Shown here in pieces: positions 28,214 through 37,172 of a stretch of DNA of 64,000 bases; positions within the stretch are counted from its first letter, which is position 1; every line of letters starts with the position of its first letter. The stretch is taken from the NCBI GenBank assembly GCA_021828475.1, contig JAJZIY010000001.1, forward strand, positions 101,715-165,714, read 5' to 3'. Made by a program: the position numbers and the translations under genes. The stretch comes from Actinomycetes bacterium. Lineage in GTDB: Bacteria > Actinomycetota > Acidimicrobiia > Acidimicrobiales > Palsa-688. Under the pieces are notes generated by a model. The model made no database searches. It saw only the letters and a list, made by a program, of their open reading frames with translations, and was not told where the DNA came from.

Positions 28214-30892
28214 GTGAACGTTGTGACCACCAAGACCCTGGGTAAGCCGGCTCCCCGTCCGGCCCGTCGGCGTCCCGCTGCGAGCGGGCGGGGCCGGCCT
28301 GGCCGCAGGGCTGCGAGCCCTTCACCCCAGGAGCCGGGACGGTGGCGCCAGGGCCTGGCCGCCATCGTGGAGGAGCAGTCCGACGACATATGGGGCCTCG
28401 CCTTCCTGGTGGTGGGCGTGCTCACGGCTCTGGCCGTGTACGCCGACGTCATCGGCCCTGCCGGCCGGGCCATGCGGGCGGGGGCGGCGGACCTGCTGGG
28501 GCTGGCCCGGTACGCGCTGCCGTTTGCCTTCGCGACGCTTGGCGGCTACCTGCTGCTGCGCCACGAGCGCTCCCAGCCCGGCCGGGTCGCGGTGGGGCTG
28601 GGGGTGGCGGCAGTGGGGTTGTCGGGCCTTCTCAACGTACTGCTCGGCCGGAGCACGATCGAGCAGCCGGTGAGCACGATGGCCCGCGCCGGCGGGCTAC
28701 TCGGTGCCGTCGTCGGCGTGCCTCTCAGGGCCGGTCTGGCAGCCTGGGGGGCAGGGCTGGTCCTGGTGGCCGTCTTGCTCGTGGCGTTCCTCATCATCAC
28801 TGCCACCCCGGTCAGGGTGGTGGCCTCGGGTGCCCGTTCGGGCCTCGTGATGGCGGGCCGCGCCGCCCGCTGGCTCTGGAACGGCGCGGTCGACATCGTC
28901 GAGGGCGGCGGGAAGCTGGCTTCGGCTGCCCGGCACCCGAGCGTGCGTGCCCCCGGCGCGGCGACGCGTCCCGCCGCCAGGGCCAGGCGGCGCCCGCCCG
29001 TCCCGGTCGCCGGCGAGGACGCGGAGATGACGCAGGCGGGCCAGGGCACCGGCCCCGCCGTAGCCCACGGGCCCTCGGCAGCGCAGCGCGGGGAGTTCGC
29101 CTGGGCGGGCCTGGTCGCCCAGGGCGAGGGCGAGCCCGGGGAGGCCCCGGGCCCGAAGCGGCCTACGGCTCCCGAGCGCGACGGCGCTCGGGACCAAGAA
29201 GATGCGCTAGGGCCCCAGGGGCGCCCCGGCCCGACCGGACCGCTGTCCATCGCCGGCCTCGGCCAGGGGGCGAGGGGCGAGCAGCTGGCCATAGACCTGC
29301 CTCTGGCGCGCCAGGCGGCGCCAGTGTGGCGCCTGCCACCAATGCCATTGCTGCGGCGCAGCAAGCAGGCGGAGGTCGACCGCCACCAGGTTGAGGTGCT
29401 CGGTCAGACTCTCGAAGGGGCGTTGGCGGCGCACGGCGTCGAGACCCGCCTCGTAGGAGCCACGGTGGGACCGAGTGTCACCCGCTACGAGCTGGAGCTG
29501 GGGCCAGGCGTCAAGGTGCAGCGGGTCACGACGCTGCAAAAGGACATCGCCTACGCCATGGCTGCCGCCGAGGTACGCATCCTGGCTCCGATCCCAGGGC
29601 GCTCGGCCATCGGTGTCGAGGTCCCAAACCGGCAGCGCCAGATAGTCACCCTCGGCGACATCCTGTCGTCTCCCGAGGCGGCGGTAGCCCGCCACCCCCT
29701 GGAGGTGGCCGCAGGGCGGGACATCTACGGCCGCCCGGTCCTGGTCAACCTGGCCGAGATGCCGCACCTTCTCATCGCCGGCGCCACCGGGTCGGGCAAG
29801 TCCTCGTGCATCAACTCGATGCTCACGTCGGTGCTGATGAGGGCGACCCCGGAGCAGGTGCGCCTGATACTGGTCGACCCCAAGCGGGTGGAGCTCGGCG
29901 CCTACTCCGGCCTCCCCCACCTGCTCACCTCGGTGGTCACGAACCCGAAGAAGGCCGCCAACGCACTTCACTGGGCGGTGCAGGAGATGGAGCGCCGCTA
30001 CGACCTGCTCGCCGAAGTGGGCGTGCGCGACATCACCGGTTACAACGCCGCGTACGACCGGGGCGAGCTCCGGGAACTGGACGAGGCAGCGCCCGGCCCT
30101 CGAGCTGGACCGACCGGTGAGGACCAGCGGGCCGATGCCGAGGAGGGTGAGGAGGCTGAGGCCGACCGCACCGTCCCGCAGGCGGCGGCCCCGCCGCCTG
30201 CCGCTGCCAACCAGCGCTACAGCCGCCTGCCGTTCATCCTGGTCGTGGTGGACGAGCTCAACGACCTCATGATGGTGGCGGCGCGCGACGTCGAGGAGTC
30301 GATCTGCCGCATCGCCCAGATGGCCCGTGCCGTCGGGATCCATCTCGTCCTGGCAACCCAGAGGCCGTCGGTCGACGTGATCACCGGCCTCATCAAGGCG
30401 AACATCCCCTCTCGTATGGCCTTCGCGGTTTCGTCGCTGGCCGACAGCCGCGTCGTGCTCGACCAACCCGGTGCCGAGCGCCTGATCGGCAAGGGTGACA
30501 TGCTCATGGTTTCTGCCTCTTCGAGCCTGGCGCGCAGGGTGCAGGGGCCGTGGGTCGACGAAGAGGACGTGCGCAAGGTGGTCGGTCACTGGCGCAGGCA
30601 GGCCGCACCCAGCTACGTCGAGGGAGTGGAGGGTGCGGGCACCGTGGCGGGTGTCGGTGGCACCGACGACGCCGGCGACGACGACGACCTGCTGGAGGAA
30701 GCGATGGAGCTGGTCGTGCGCAGCCAGCTCGGGAGCGTCTCGATGCTCCAGCGCAAGCTGCGCGTCGGGTTCGCCCGTGCCGGCCGGCTCATGGACCTTC
30801 TGGAGCAGAGGGGAGTGGTCGGGCCCTCGGAGGGTTCGAAGGCCCGCGCCGTGTTGATGACGGTGGAGGAGCTGGAGGAGCGCAACCGCTAA
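28214..30892 (+). CDS. ftsK: DNA translocase FtsK/SpoIIIE
   Basis: 892 residues. GTG at 28214 (a second GTG at 28223 is possible in the repeat GTTGTGAACGTTGTGAC). A basic N-terminus is followed by four or five membrane segments (about 55-200), a Pro/Ala-rich linker (about 245-370), then the RecA-like motor: IAGATGSGKSSCIN near residue 525, the DPKRVELGAYSGLPHL segment, and LVVVDELNDLMM near 680. The C-terminal gamma domain (about 835-890, VRSQLGSVSMLQRKLRVGFA) reads oriented DNA sequences. An acidic, low-complexity insertion (about residues 625-660) sits in the motor. It pumps chromosome DNA at the division septum. Confidence 0.95.
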   Translation: MNVVTTKTLGKPAPRPARRRPAASGRGRPGRRAASPSPQEPGRWRQGLAAIVEEQSDDIWGLAFLVVGVLTALAVYADVIGPAGRAMRAGAADLLGLARYALPFAFATLGGYLLLRHERSQPGRVAVGLGVAAVGLSGLLNVLLGRSTIEQPVSTMARAGGLLGAVVGVPLRAGLAAWGAGLVLVAVLLVAFLIITATPVRVVASGARSGLVMAGRAARWLWNGAVDIVEGGGKLASAARHPSVRAPGAATRPAARARRRPPVPVAGEDAEMTQAGQGTGPAVAHGPSAAQRGEFAWAGLVAQGEGEPGEAPGPKRPTAPERDGARDQEDALGPQGRPGPTGPLSIAGLGQGARGEQLAIDLPLARQAAPVWRLPPMPLLRRSKQAEVDRHQVEVLGQTLEGALAAHGVETRLVGATVGPSVTRYELELGPGVKVQRVTTLQKDIAYAMAAAEVRILAPIPGRSAIGVEVPNRQRQIVTLGDILSSPEAAVARHPLEVAAGRDIYGRPVLVNLAEMPHLLIAGATGSGKSSCINSMLTSVLMRATPEQVRLILVDPKRVELGAYSGLPHLLTSVVTNPKKAANALHWAVQEMERRYDLLAEVGVRDITGYNAAYDRGELRELDEAAPGPRAGPTGEDQRADAEEGEEAEADRTVPQAAAPPPAAANQRYSRLPFILVVVDELNDLMMVAARDVEESICRIAQMARAVGIHLVLATQRPSVDVITGLIKANIPSRMAFAVSSLADSRVVLDQPGAERLIGKGDMLMVSASSSLARRVQGPWVDEEDVRKVVGHWRRQAAPSYVEGVEGAGTVAGVGGTDDAGDDDDLLEEAMELVVRSQLGSVSMLQRKLRVGFARAGRLMDLLEQRGVVGPSEGSKARAVLMTVEELEERNR

Positions 30893-30905
30893 CCTCAGAG
30901 CCTCG

Positions 30906-31769
30906 ATGAGACGTACGGCGAAGGCCCCCGCCTCCTCGGCCAACCTCGGCCCTGGTTTCGACAGTCTGGCAGTGGCACTCGGCCTGTACGTCGAGGTAGC
31001 CGTTTCACCGCGTCCGCAAGGCCTGCTGGTGACGGCCGAGGGGGAGGGCTCCGAGCTGGCGCGCGGCGGCGAGCACCTGGCGGCGCAGGTCGTGTGCTCG
31101 GTGCTCGGCCACGACAGGGCCCATGTCCATGTCCGCTCGGAGGTACCGGTGGCACGTGGTCTCGGCTCGTCTGCGGCCCTGGCTGTCGCCGCAGCCGCAG
31201 CGGCAGGGGCACCGGAGCCGCTGGTCGCGGGTTTTGCCGTGGACGGCCACCCGGAGAACGCGGCTGCGTCGGCGCTGGGAGGGCTGGTGGCGGCGGCGGT
31301 GGTGGAAGGGTCGGCTGTCGCCCGCAGGCTGCGCCTCGACCCGGCGCTGCGCTTCGTGGTCCTGGTGCCGGAGCGGCGGTTGTCCACGGCAGCGGCCCGC
31401 AAGGCGCTGCCCGAGCACGTGAGCCACGTTGACGCCGCGTTCAACCTGAGCCGCATGGGCCTCATGGTGGCCGGCCTGGCCGACGCCGACGGCCTGCTGG
31501 CGGCCGCAGCCCAGGACCGCCTCCACCAGGCCGCCCGCTCCGCGCTCTTCCCCGAATCGGTGCCGCTGCTCGCTGAACTGCTCGATGCCGGAGCACTGGC
31601 CTCGTGCTGGTCGGGCGCGGGCCCGAGCCTGCTCGGTATCTGCCACGCCGGTGTGGCGCCGGCGGTCGCTACGCGTACCGGGGAGGCGATGGCGGCGCTG
31701 GGGGTGCCGGGCCAGGTGCTGGTGCTCGAAGCCGACCGTACCGGGGTGGTCGTCACGGAGGAAGCCTGA
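30906..31769 (+). CDS. thrB: Homoserine kinase
   Basis: 287 residues. GHMP kinase fold: KAPASSANLGPGFDSLAVAL at the N-terminus, the phosphate-binding PVARGLGSSAALAVA near residue 80, and the C-terminal WSGAGPSLLGI motif. It phosphorylates homoserine in threonine synthesis. It stands alone here, without hom or thrC, between ftsK (13 bp upstream) and rimO. The length is normal. Confidence 0.92.
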   Translation: MRRTAKAPASSANLGPGFDSLAVALGLYVEVAVSPRPQGLLVTAEGEGSELARGGEHLAAQVVCSVLGHDRAHVHVRSEVPVARGLGSSAALAVAAAAAAGAPEPLVAGFAVDGHPENAAASALGGLVAAAVVEGSAVARRLRLDPALRFVVLVPERRLSTAAARKALPEHVSHVDAAFNLSRMGLMVAGLADADGLLAAAAQDRLHQAARSALFPESVPLLAELLDAGALASCWSGAGPSLLGICHAGVAPAVATRTGEAMAALGVPGQVLVLEADRTGVVVTEEA

Positions 31770-31814
31770 GCAGTCCGCCCGGGCCAGTGCGGGCGGCCCT
31801 GTACGCTTGCCTGG

Positions 31815-33221
31815 ATGGCAGGTCGTTACTGGCTGGAGACGCTCGGCTGTCCCAAGAACCAGGTCGACTCCGAAAAGATCGAGGGCCTGCTGCGGGGTGA
31901 GGGTTACGAGCTTGCCGGGGCGCCGGACGCCGCCGACCTGGTGGTGGTCAACACCTGCGCCTTCATCGAGGCGGCACGTGAGGAGTCGATCGGGACGGTC
32001 CTGGAGCTGGCGTCGGCCAAGAAGCAGGGCGCCCGGCTGGTCGTGACCGGCTGCCTGGCGGAGCGCTACGGGGCGGAGCTGGCCCGGTACATGCCCGAGG
32101 TCGACCGCGTCGCAGGCTTCGGCGTGGACCTGACAGGGGCCCGCGGGCCTGAGCGGGAGCGGGGCGTGCCGGTGGTGCTGGGCAGCCGGCGCACCGCCGC
32201 CGGGGGCAGATCTGCGCCGGCCGGTCTACAGCGTGAGGTGCCCGCCTTCGACCTGCTCAACCTGCCCCGCCCGGCGGGCCGGCGGCCCTGGGCCTACGTC
32301 AAGGTCGCGGAGGGCTGCGACCGCAACTGTGGTTTCTGCGCCATCCCCTCCTTCCGCGGCCCGCAGCGCTCGCGCGCGGCGGCGTCGGTACTGGAGGAGG
32401 TCGAGGCACTGGAGGCCGAGGAGATCGTCCTGGTCGCCCAGGACCTGGTCTCCTGGGGCCGCGATGCGAGCAGGCGGGCCGAGCGGAGGGGGGCCCCCGG
32501 GGAGGACGACGGCGGTCTGAGGGGTCTGGTGGACCTCGTGATGGCGGTACGCGAGCGCACGGAGCGCACGCGGCTCCTCTACCTGTACCCCTCCGGGCTG
32601 ACCGAGGAGCTGATCGAGGTCATCGGCGACAGTGGCTGCCCGTACTACGACCTTTCTCTGCAGCACGTTTCCCAGCCCCTTCTGCGGCGCATGCGGCGGC
32701 GTGGTGACGCCGACAGCTTCGCCGCCAAGGTCGCCGGTATCCGCAAACGGTACCCGGGCGCAGTGCTGCGGTCCTCGTTCATCGTCGGCTACCCGGGGGA
32801 GACCGAGGAGGACCACGACGCGTTACTGGAGTTCCTCCGGGACGTGGAGCTGGATTGGGTCGGTTTCTTCGCCTATTCCGAGGAAGAGGGTACATATGCC
32901 GCCGGTCTGCCCGGCAAGGTGCCGGCTCCTCTGGTGGCGGAGCGGACCAGGGAGTGCTCGGAGGTGCAGGACCGTGTCACCGCGGCCAAGCGTGCCGCTT
33001 TGGTGGGGACGACATGCCGCGTGCTGGTCGACGCCCCGGGCCAGGCCCGCAGCTACCGAGAGGCGCCCGAGATCGACGGGATCGTGCAGGTGCCTGTGAA
33101 CCTGGTCCCCGGTACCTGGGCGGACGTGCGGGTCGTGGAGGCTGCCGGGCCGGACCTTGTCGCAGTCGTCGGGGAGCCAACCACCGGGGAGGGTGCGCGG
33201 CCGGAGGAGTACGGCAGGTGA
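31815..33221 (+). CDS. rimO: Ribosomal protein S12 methylthiotransferase
   Basis: 468 residues. N-terminal UPF0004 domain with ETLGCPKNQVDSE, VVNTCAF and VTGCLAERYG supplying the first iron-sulfur cluster; radical-SAM CxxxCxxC in CDRNCGFCAIPSFRG near residue 170; C-terminal TRAM domain. RimO rather than MiaB because of the GCPKNQVDSE start and PSFRGPQRS. It adds a methylthio group to an Asp of S12. Two insertions of 15-20 residues (after GVDLTGA and after SWGRDASRR) are not usual. The stop overlaps the pgsA start (GTGA). Confidence 0.94.
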   Translation: MAGRYWLETLGCPKNQVDSEKIEGLLRGEGYELAGAPDAADLVVVNTCAFIEAAREESIGTVLELASAKKQGARLVVTGCLAERYGAELARYMPEVDRVAGFGVDLTGARGPERERGVPVVLGSRRTAAGGRSAPAGLQREVPAFDLLNLPRPAGRRPWAYVKVAEGCDRNCGFCAIPSFRGPQRSRAAASVLEEVEALEAEEIVLVAQDLVSWGRDASRRAERRGAPGEDDGGLRGLVDLVMAVRERTERTRLLYLYPSGLTEELIEVIGDSGCPYYDLSLQHVSQPLLRRMRRRGDADSFAAKVAGIRKRYPGAVLRSSFIVGYPGETEEDHDALLEFLRDVELDWVGFFAYSEEEGTYAAGLPGKVPAPLVAERTRECSEVQDRVTAAKRAALVGTTCRVLVDAPGQARSYREAPEIDGIVQVPVNLVPGTWADVRVVEAAGPDLVAVVGEPTTGEGARPEEYGR

Positions 33222-33826
33222 GCGAGGACCTGGCTGCCCCGGCGGCCCTGTGCAGCGCCTCGGCCGAGGTCGTCCCGTCCCCGTGGCGCCTGCGCACCGC
33301 AGCGAACGGCGTGACCGCGCTGCGTATTGCCGCCACCCCGGTGCTGGTGATCGTGGTACTGGCCAAAGTGCCGTCCTGGGGTGCTCTGGCCCTGTGGGCT
33401 GCCCTCGCCCTCAGTGACGGCGCCGACGGTTGGTTGGCGCGCCGGCGTGGCACGAGCGCGTCTGGGGCGTTCCTCGACCCCTTGGCCGACAAGTTCCTCG
33501 TGCTGGGGGCGCTCTGCGCACTGGCGGACCTCGGGCGCTTCGCATGGGTGCCTGTGGCCCTGTTGGCTGCCCGCGAGCTCCTGATCACCAGCTTCCGTGT
33601 GGTGGTGGCCCGCCATGGGACCAGCGTCCCAGCCCGCCGGTCGGCCAAGGCAAAGACGGTTGTCGAGTTCGCGGCTGTTGCCTGGGCGCTCCTGCCGGGC
33701 GCACCGGGACAGGGCCCCGTGTCGCGCGACGTGCTCTGGTTCGCGGTGGCTCTTGCCTGGGCCAGCGCCGTTCAGTACCTGGTCGATTCGCGGGCCGCGG
33801 GCCACGGGCCGGCTGTGAGGGCTTAG
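33218..33826 (+). CDS. pgsA: CDP-diacylglycerol--glycerol-3-phosphate 3-phosphatidyltransferase
   Basis: 202 residues from the GTG that overlaps the rimO stop. The CDP-alcohol phosphatidyltransferase motif DGWLARRRGTSASGAFLDPLADK (Asp-Gly-x2-Ala-Arg-x8-Gly-x3-Asp-x3-Asp) is complete, and there are several hydrophobic membrane segments. The rimO-pgsA-cinA order (in other species with recA next) supports PgsA rather than another CDP-alcohol enzyme. It makes the phosphatidylglycerol-phosphate precursor at the membrane. Confidence 0.9.
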   Translation: MSEDLAAPAALCSASAEVVPSPWRLRTAANGVTALRIAATPVLVIVVLAKVPSWGALALWAALALSDGADGWLARRRGTSASGAFLDPLADKFLVLGALCALADLGRFAWVPVALLAARELLITSFRVVVARHGTSVPARRSAKAKTVVEFAAVAWALLPGAPGQGPVSRDVLWFAVALAWASAVQYLVDSRAAGHGPAVRA

Positions 33827-33828
33827 GG

Positions 33829-35076
33829 TTGTCCCTGCGCTGCGAGGTCCTTGCCATCGGTACCGAGCTTCTGCTCGGTCAGGTGGTGGACACGAACTCC
33901 GCTTGGATAGGCGGGCGCCTGGCCGAGGCAGGCATTTCCTGCTACTACCAGGCCAAGGTGGGCGACAACCACGACCGGATCGTAGCGGCGCTGCGCGCCG
34001 GCCTGGACCGCTCCGACGCAGTGATCTGCTGCGGCGGGCTGGGCCCGACCCAGGACGACATAACCCGGGAGGCGATTGCCGAGGTGATGGGGGTCGGGCT
34101 CCGGCGCGACCCGGCGATCGAGGCCGGGTTGCGTGAGCGCTTCCATGGTCGCGAAGTGCCGGTGAGCAACTACCGCCAGGCGGACGTCCCCGAAGGGGCG
34201 TCGCCTGTCCTGGCGTCGACCGGTACCGCACCCGGTCTCATCTGCCCCGTGGGGCCCAAGGTTGTCTACGCCGTGCCCGGCGTTCCCTCGGAGATGCGTG
34301 AGATGGTCGGGGGCCCGATCGTCGAGGACCTGGTGGCACGTGCGGGTGAGCAGGCCACCGTCCGCAGCCGGTTCCTCAGGGTGTGGGGCGTTCCCGAGTC
34401 CAAGGTGGCAGAGATGGTTGCGCCCCGCTTCGATGTGCTCGAGGGAGGACCGACGACCATCGCCTTCCTGGCGAGTGTCACCGAGGGCGTGAGGGTGAGG
34501 ATCACCACCAGGGCCGTCGGCCCTGAGGCACCGGCCCAGGCGACGGCTGCGCTCGATGCCGAGGAGGCCGCCCTGCGGGAGCTGCTGGGTGGCTCGGTGG
34601 GCGGCGTTGACGACGACGGCCTCGAGGTCGTGGTCGGCCGCCTGTTGGCCCAGGCGGGCCTGCGCTTGGCTGTGGCCGAGTCCCTCACCGGTGGCCTGGT
34701 TTGCGCCCGGCTCACCTCGGTGCCGGGTGCCAGCACGTGGTTCGCGGGGGGTGTCGTCAGCTACACGCCGGAGGTGAAGCGGTCCGTGCTCGGGGTCGGC
34801 CCGGGCCCCGTGGTGAGCTCGGAGGCAGCACAGGAGATGGCGGCAGGGGTACGCCAAGCCCTGGGGGCGGATGTCGCCATGTCGCTCACCGGGGTCGCGG
34901 GCCCGGACACCCAGGAAGATCGGCCTGTGGGCACGTTGTTCGTCGGTTTGGACCTCCAAGGGGACGTCGTCGCCCGCGGGGCCGTGCTCGGTGGCGGCAG
35001 CCGTCAGCTGGTACGGGAGCGGGCTGCAACCTACGCTCTCGACCTACTGCGCCAACGCCTGCTCCAGGCGCACTAG
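33829..35076 (+). CDS. cinA: CinA-family nicotinamide-nucleotide amidohydrolase
   Basis: 415 residues from a TTG two bases after pgsA. N-terminal MoCF/COG1058 domain (EVLAIGTELLLGQVVDTNS, CCGGLGPTQDD, VYAVPGVPSEMREM) and C-terminal PncC-type domain (LAVAESLTGGLVCARLTSVPGAS, SLTGVAGPD). The second part deamidates NMN in studied CinA proteins; the first is an ADP-ribose pyrophosphatase in some. The gene is the last of the rimO-pgsA-cinA run and faces the GyrA-like gene. Confidence 0.94.
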   Translation: MSLRCEVLAIGTELLLGQVVDTNSAWIGGRLAEAGISCYYQAKVGDNHDRIVAALRAGLDRSDAVICCGGLGPTQDDITREAIAEVMGVGLRRDPAIEAGLRERFHGREVPVSNYRQADVPEGASPVLASTGTAPGLICPVGPKVVYAVPGVPSEMREMVGGPIVEDLVARAGEQATVRSRFLRVWGVPESKVAEMVAPRFDVLEGGPTTIAFLASVTEGVRVRITTRAVGPEAPAQATAALDAEEAALRELLGGSVGGVDDDGLEVVVGRLLAQAGLRLAVAESLTGGLVCARLTSVPGASTWFAGGVVSYTPEVKRSVLGVGPGPVVSSEAAQEMAAGVRQALGADVAMSLTGVAGPDTQEDRPVGTLFVGLDLQGDVVARGAVLGGGSRQLVRERAATYALDLLRQRLLQAH

Positions 35077-35115
35077 ACGCGGTCGGGGGCGCTGTCCGTC
35101 GGCAGGACCGGCTGG

Positions 35116-35487
35116 TCAGCCGAACCAGTGCAGGGCCAGCACCTCGCTGACCCGCTCACGCAAGCCGGCCCGACGGGCCGCGAGCTCGTCGCGCTCGGCC
35201 ATGAGGCGCTGGCGCCGCTCCGGGGACTGCCAGCTCATGGGCATGTCGAGGATGGCGTTGGCCTGCTGGCGGGTGTAGCCGAAGGGCTCGTGCTGCAGAG
35301 CGACGAGCGCCGTCTGTCGGTCGCGGGCGAACTGAAGGGCGCTGTTGACGCGCTCGAGCTGGGAGTGCGCGTCGATGAGGCCCTCGACCACGTGGATGCG
35401 TGTGTCCAGCTCGGCCAGCTCATTGGAGAGTTGAGGCGTCGACAAGTCCAGGACAGCGCTGGTGTCGCCGACGATGAAAGCCGCCAC
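35116..35487 (-). CDS. Small stand-alone GyrA coiled-coil-like protein
   Basis: 123 residues. The GTG at 35487 is chosen because AGGAGG precedes it by 5 bases. The segment RIHVVEGLIDAHSQLERVNS, then GYTRQQANAILDMPMS and RLMAERDELAARR, follows the long helical arm of the DNA gyrase/topoisomerase IV A subunit, where bacterial GyrA has HILEGL, then EAQAILDM and an E-rich helix. Nothing of the catalytic Tyr domain or the DNA-wrapping beta-pinwheel is present. It begins with a short region (VAAFIVGDTSAVLDL) without similarity to GyrA. It has its own ribosome site and sits next to recA. Function unknown: a gyrase-interacting or dimerising protein is possible; a decayed gyrA is less likely given the intact frame. 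Confidence 0.65.
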   Translation of the reverse strand: MAAFIVGDTSAVLDLSTPQLSNELAELDTRIHVVEGLIDAHSQLERVNSALQFARDRQTALVALQHEPFGYTRQQANAILDMPMSWQSPERRQRLMAERDELAARRAGLRERVSEVLALHWFG

Positions 35488-35681
35488 TGAGGCCTCCTGA
35501 AGGGGACCGGCTTGGAGCCCGTCTTCGACGGCCTGCCAAGCCACCAACCCGTAGACGTTGCGTTACAAGTATGGCACAGGGCCCTTCCTGTTGCCAGAGG
35601 TAGCCGAAACTATCGCGTGAAAATGGAGCTTCCTCTCAGGCCTGGCGGGAGCAGGCACGCACGCGCGCCGGCCGGCGACCC

Positions 35682-35720
35682 GGCACCGGCCACTGGCACC
35701 GGCCACTGGGACCGGGCACT
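35682..35720. repeat. Three tandem copies of a 13-bp unit
   Basis: GGCACCGGCCACT occurs twice exactly and a third time as GGGACCGGGCACT, directly head to tail, followed by a partial copy. It is in the non-coding region downstream of recA. Confidence 0.85.
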
Positions 35721-35796
35721 GGGATCAGAAGGGGGGCCTGCGTGGACAGCGCAAACCGGGAGCACCATGAGTGCACGCGGCGCAGTCCAAGACGCA

Positions 35797-35824
35797 GAAC
35801 ACCGGTCCCAGGGGACCGGTGTTC
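35797..35824 (-). terminator. recA terminator hairpin
   Basis: A perfect stem of 12-13 bp (GAACACCGGTCCC paired with GGGACCGGTGTTC) with a tiny loop, 45 bases past the recA stop. There is no U-tract. The position and symmetry fit an actinobacterial I-shaped terminator. Confidence 0.7.
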
Positions 35825-35868
35825 GTATGGCTGCAAAGTAGGGCGCGCGGGCCCCGGGGCCCAGGGCG

Positions 35869-36948
35869 TCAGTCCTCCAGGACCAGCGGCGCTTCGGCGT
35901 CGGGAGCGCCTTCGGGTGCCGAACCGACGCCCACCTTCTGGCGGACCTTCTCGGAGATCTCGATCATGAGCTCGAGGTTCTCCGCCAGGAAGCCCTTGGC
36001 GTTCTCCCGGCCCTGGCCTATCTGCTCACCCTCGTAGGTGTACCAGGCGCCCGACTTACGCACGATGCCGAGCTCGGTGGCGACGTCGAGGAGGGAACCC
36101 TCGCGGCTTATGCCCTTGGAGTACATGATGTCGAACTCGCACTGTTTGAACGGGGCGGCGCACTTGTTCTTCACGACCTTGACCCTCGTCCGGTTGCCAA
36201 CCACCTCGGCCCCGTCCTTGATGGACTCGACCCTGCGGATGTCGAGACGGATCGACGAGTAGAACTTGAGGGCGCGACCGCCGGGCGTAACTTCAGGCGA
36301 ACCGAACATCACGCCGACCTTCTCACGTAGTTGGTTGATGAAGACGGCAATGGTGTTGGACTTGCTGAGGGTGGCGGTGATCTTGCGCAGCGCCTGGGAC
36401 ATCAGGCGGGCCTGGAGGCCCACATGGGCGTCACCCATCTCCCCTTCGATCTCAGCCCGCGGGGTCAGGGCGGCGACGGAGTCGATCACGATGACGTCCA
36501 GGGCACCCGAGCGGATCAGCATGTCCACGATCTCCAGCGCCTGCTCGCCGGTGTCCGGTTGGGAGATCAGGAGGTCGTCGATGTTTACCCCGATCGCCTT
36601 GGCGTAGGTGGGGTCCATGGCGTGCTCGGCGTCGATGTACGCACAAATCCCTCCGTTGCGTTGGGCTTCGGCCACCACGTGCATCGCCAGGGTGCTCTTG
36701 CCGGACGATTCCGGCCCGAACAGCTCCACGACGCGTCCCCGTGGCAACCCTCCGATGCCGAGCGCCAGGTCCAGTGAAAGGGCGCCGGTCGACACGGCCT
36801 CGATCTGCATGTGGGCGTTCTCGCCCATCCGCATGATGGCGCCCTTGCCGAATTGCTTCTCGATCTGGCCAAGGGCCATGTCCAGTGCCTTGTCACGTTC
36901 CACCGGGGGGACCGTCCTCTCGTCGTTGTCGTCGCTGACTGGCAGCAA
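35869..36948 (-). CDS. recA: Recombinase RecA
   Basis: 359 residues from a TTG at 36948; a GTG about 14 codons later ([13 protein letters not shown]) is also possible. Walker [10 protein letters not shown] near residue 80, the [13 protein letters not shown] segment, Walker [15 protein letters not shown], the L1/L2 DNA-binding loops with [19 protein letters not shown], and an acidic C-terminal tail. No intein is present, unlike some mycobacterial recA. RecA promotes strand exchange and triggers LexA self-cleavage. An SOS box overlaps the -35 of its promoter (37028-37056). No recX gene follows: the downstream neighbour is the GyrA-like gene. Confidence 0.98.
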   Translation of the reverse strand: MLPVSDDNDERTVPPVERDKALDMALGQIEKQFGKGAIMRMGENAHMQIEAVSTGALSLDLALGIGGLPRGRVVELFGPESSGKSTLAMHVVAEAQRNGGICAYIDAEHAMDPTYAKAIGVNIDDLLISQPDTGEQALEIVDMLIRSGALDVIVIDSVAALTPRAEIEGEMGDAHVGLQARLMSQALRKITATLSKSNTIAVFINQLREKVGVMFGSPEVTPGGRALKFYSSIRLDIRRVESIKDGAEVVGNRTRVKVVKNKCAAPFKQCEFDIMYSKGISREGSLLDVATELGIVRKSGAWYTYEGEQIGQGRENAKGFLAENLELMIEISEKVRQKVGVGSAPEGAPDAEAPLVLED

Positions 36949-37027
36949 CCTATGAAGGGGGTGTGACCGTTACGGCTGCAGGATGCCGCGCGGGCTGCCT
37001 GGCGGCCTCTAGCTCCATAATGCCAAC

Positions 37028-37056
37028 ACTGTAACTACAGCCGAGCGTAATTGCAA
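37028..37056 (-). promoter_or_regulatory. recA promoter
   Basis: On the minus strand: -35 TTGCAA (37051-37056), exactly 17 bp, then -10 TACAGT (37028-37033), leaving a leader of about 75 bases before the recA start. The -35 overlaps the SOS box, so LexA binding should block RNA polymerase. Confidence 0.65.
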
Positions 37057-37067
37057 ACATGTGTTCG
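37053..37067 (-). promoter_or_regulatory. SOS (LexA) box upstream of recA
   Basis: On the minus strand CGAACACATGTTTGC, matching the actinobacterial GAAC-N4-GTTY consensus and the same core as the mycobacterial recA box. It overlaps the -35 of the recA promoter. Confidence 0.85.
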
Positions 37068-37172
37068 GTGGGGGATGGGGGCCCCAGCTCCGGGTCACCG
37101 GTCCGGGAGCGGCTTCGCTGCGTCAGCCTGAGCCGGCCGCCGACCGGGCCGGGCCGGGTCGTGCGCCCCGGG

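Larger units (their letters stand above)
35488..35868. other. Non-coding region between recA 3' end and the GyrA-like gene
   Basis: About 380 bp. From the recA side it holds the recA terminator hairpin (35797-35824), a 13-bp tandem repeat (35682-35720), and then the upstream region of the GyrA-like gene, which reads as AT-richer (near 35560-35620) than its surroundings and probably contains the promoter. No reading frame is convincing. Confidence 0.5.

Noticed and set aside
29207..31756. Long open frame of 849 codons opposite ftsK and thrB
   Set aside because: It lies antisense to two genes with clear families, has no recognisable domain, and its Arg/Ser/Pro/Ala-rich composition is that of the complementary strand of GC-rich coding DNA.
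35869..36948. Intein in recA
   Set aside because: The Walker and L1/L2 regions are continuous and the length is normal.
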